From NCBI GenBank assembly GCA_045536775.1, contig JAZSOD010000081.1, forward strand, positions 1 through 6,913: 6,913 bases of DNA, read 5' to 3'. The notes beneath the pieces are model-generated. The model had not been told where the DNA came from. It saw only the letters and a program-made list of their open reading frames with translations, and searched no databases. How positions within the stretch are numbered: the first letter of the stretch is position 1; the number at the start of each line of letters is the position of its first letter. The translations under genes and the position numbers were made by a program. The DNA comes from UBA4717 sp045536775. Its GTDB lineage: Bacteria; Bacillota; Clostridia; Oscillospirales; CAG-272. Below are positions 5,704-6,913 of the stretch, in pieces.

Positions 5704-6913
5704 ATGAAAGCAGTTATGAAAGAAAAAGAAATAGTACACACGAACGTAACCGTCGGGGATAACGGACACCTGTATTTTGCAGGCAAGGACACGGTCGCGC
5801 TTGCCGAAAAATACGGCACGCCCGCCTATATTCTTGACGAGGGTCGTGTGCGCGAGAGGGTAAACGAATACAAGAGCGCGATGAAGACTTATTTCGGTGC
5901 TGACTCGATGCCGCTTTTCGCATCAAAGGCTTTGAGCTTCAAGGAAATTTACAGAATTATGGCGAGTGAGGGTATCGGTACGGACATAGTTTCGGCAGGC
6001 GAGCTTTACACCGCCGCAGAAGCCGGATTTCCTATGGAAAAGGCGTTTTTTCACGGCAACAACAAGACCGATAAGGACATAGAATACGCAATCAGCCGAG
6101 GCCTCGGTTATTTTGTGGTCGACAATTTCGAGGAGCTTGACGCGGTAGCTGCTGCGGCGGCAAATGCAGGAATTGTGCAGAAGATACTTCTTCGTATAAC
6201 TCCCGGTATCGACCCTCATACACATCAGAAAATAAGCACGGGCGGCGTTGACTCGAAGTTCGGCTCTGCAATCGAAACCGGACTTGCAGAAGCGATAACG
6301 GGCGCGGCGCTTGAAAAGAAAAGCATCAGACTTTGCGGTTTCCACTGTCACGTCGGCTCGCAGATATTTGACACCGAGCCCTTTACACTCGCCGCAGATA
6401 TAATGCTTGATTTTATCGCGGATATGCGCGATAAGCTTGGCTATACAGCCGAAATACTCAATCTCGGCGGTGGCTTTGGCGTGCGATATCTCGAGAGCGA
6501 CCCCGAGATAAGCATTACCGATAATATCCGTGATATTTCGCTTCACGTCAAGGCAAAATGTGCAGAGCGCGGACTCAATAGTCCCGCTATCTATATGGAG
6601 CCGGGCAGAAGCCTCGTGGCAGACGCGGGAATTACGCTTTATACGGTCGGAAGTGTCAAGGAGATCAAGGGCTTTAAGAACTACGTTTCTATCGACGGCG
6701 GTATGACCGATAATCCGAGATATACGCTTTATCAGTCGCCGTATACGGTAGTAAATGCGAGTGACGCAGAGTCAGACCCCGATCTTGAGTGTACTGTCGG
6801 CGGCAGATGCTGTGAAAGCGGCGACTTGATCCAGGAAAACGTCCTGCTCCCCAAGCCTCACAGAGGCGTCGTTCTCGCCGTCCTCGTCACGGGCGCCTAC
6901 AATTATTCCATGG
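5704..6913 (+). CDS. lysA: Diaminopimelate decarboxylase, 3' end beyond window
   Basis: A PLP enzyme of the alanine-racemase fold (fold type III) that decarboxylates meso-diaminopimelate to lysine, the last pathway step. 403 codons are visible and the frame is open at the right edge. PLP-binding K75 is in PLFASKALS, followed by FFHGNNK (115-121), GFHCHVGSQ (212-220), GGGFG (255-259), EPGR (299-302) and CCESGD (369-374), the active-site Cys/Glu loop. It ends in VTGAYNYSM, which in the family lies close to the C-terminus, so perhaps 15-30 residues are missing. The ATG at 5704 is 13 nt after dapB with only GGGTAAGAG upstream; the ATG at 5716 is an alternative start. It should share the dapA promoter and lysine riboswitch. 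Confidence 0.96.
   Translation, partial: MKAVMKEKEIVHTNVTVGDNGHLYFAGKDTVALAEKYGTPAYILDEGRVRERVNEYKSAMKTYFGADSMPLFASKALSFKEIYRIMASEGIGTDIVSAGELYTAAEAGFPMEKAFFHGNNKTDKDIEYAISRGLGYFVVDNFEELDAVAAAAANAGIVQKILLRITPGIDPHTHQKISTGGVDSKFGSAIETGLAEAITGAALEKKSIRLCGFHCHVGSQIFDTEPFTLAADIMLDFIADMRDKLGYTAEILNLGGGFGVRYLESDPEISITDNIRDISLHVKAKCAERGLNSPAIYMEPGRSLVADAGITLYTVGSVKEIKGFKNYVSIDGGMTDNPRYTLYQSPYTVVNASDAESDPDLECTVGGRCCESGDLIQENVLLPKPHRGVVLAVLVTGAYNYSM

Noticed and set aside
5923..6546. 207-codon open frame on the minus strand opposite lysA
   Set aside because: It is antisense to a well-conserved lysA frame, and its translation shows no recognisable domain.
1..6913. Mobile elements, CRISPR repeats, tRNA or rRNA genes, defence or secretion systems
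   Set aside because: I looked and saw no transposase, regular repeat array, CCA-type tRNA end or unfamiliar conserved gene; the coding space is filled by housekeeping and lysine/homoserine genes.

Overview
The window looks like one end of a contig from an anaerobic member of the Bacillota, most likely class Clostridia, possibly a gut Oscillospirales-type organism. This rests on the gene families, a lysine (L-box) riboswitch, sigma-A promoters with TRTG-type extended -10 elements and AGGAG-like ribosome binding sites. The placement is inferred from style and has not been tested by a search.

Left half (minus strand): rpsO (ribosomal protein S15) followed by pnp (polynucleotide phosphorylase), the widely conserved rpsO-pnp pair. 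rpsO has a strong promoter and a structured leader of about 100 nt carrying two copies of a 20-nt motif. A hairpin lies just after the rpsO stop and a second, longer one lies in the pnp leader. pnp runs off the left end of the contig. The first ~33 bases of the window are not genomic: positions 2-33 are an exact reverse complement of the standard MGI/BGI sequencing adapter. The apparent pnp stop at 10-12 is therefore an artefact, and the KH and S1 domains are simply missing from the assembly.

Right half (plus strand): aspartate-family amino acid synthesis. hom (homoserine dehydrogenase) has its own promoter and leads to threonine and methionine. It is followed by a second promoter, a lysine riboswitch with a rho-independent terminator, and the lysine genes dapA-dapB-lysA, packed with gaps of 4 and 13 nt. 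lysA is cut by the right edge, probably only a few tens of codons short. Hom and DapA both consume aspartate-4-semialdehyde, so the locus sits at the branch point. The lysine branch is under lysine-sensing attenuation, and the hom branch shows no riboswitch.

I see no mobile element, CRISPR array, tRNA, rRNA, defence system or other novel system. The points worth following up are the adapter artefact, the repeated motif in the rpsO leader, the pnp leader hairpin, the short C-terminus of Hom and the closely matching promoters.
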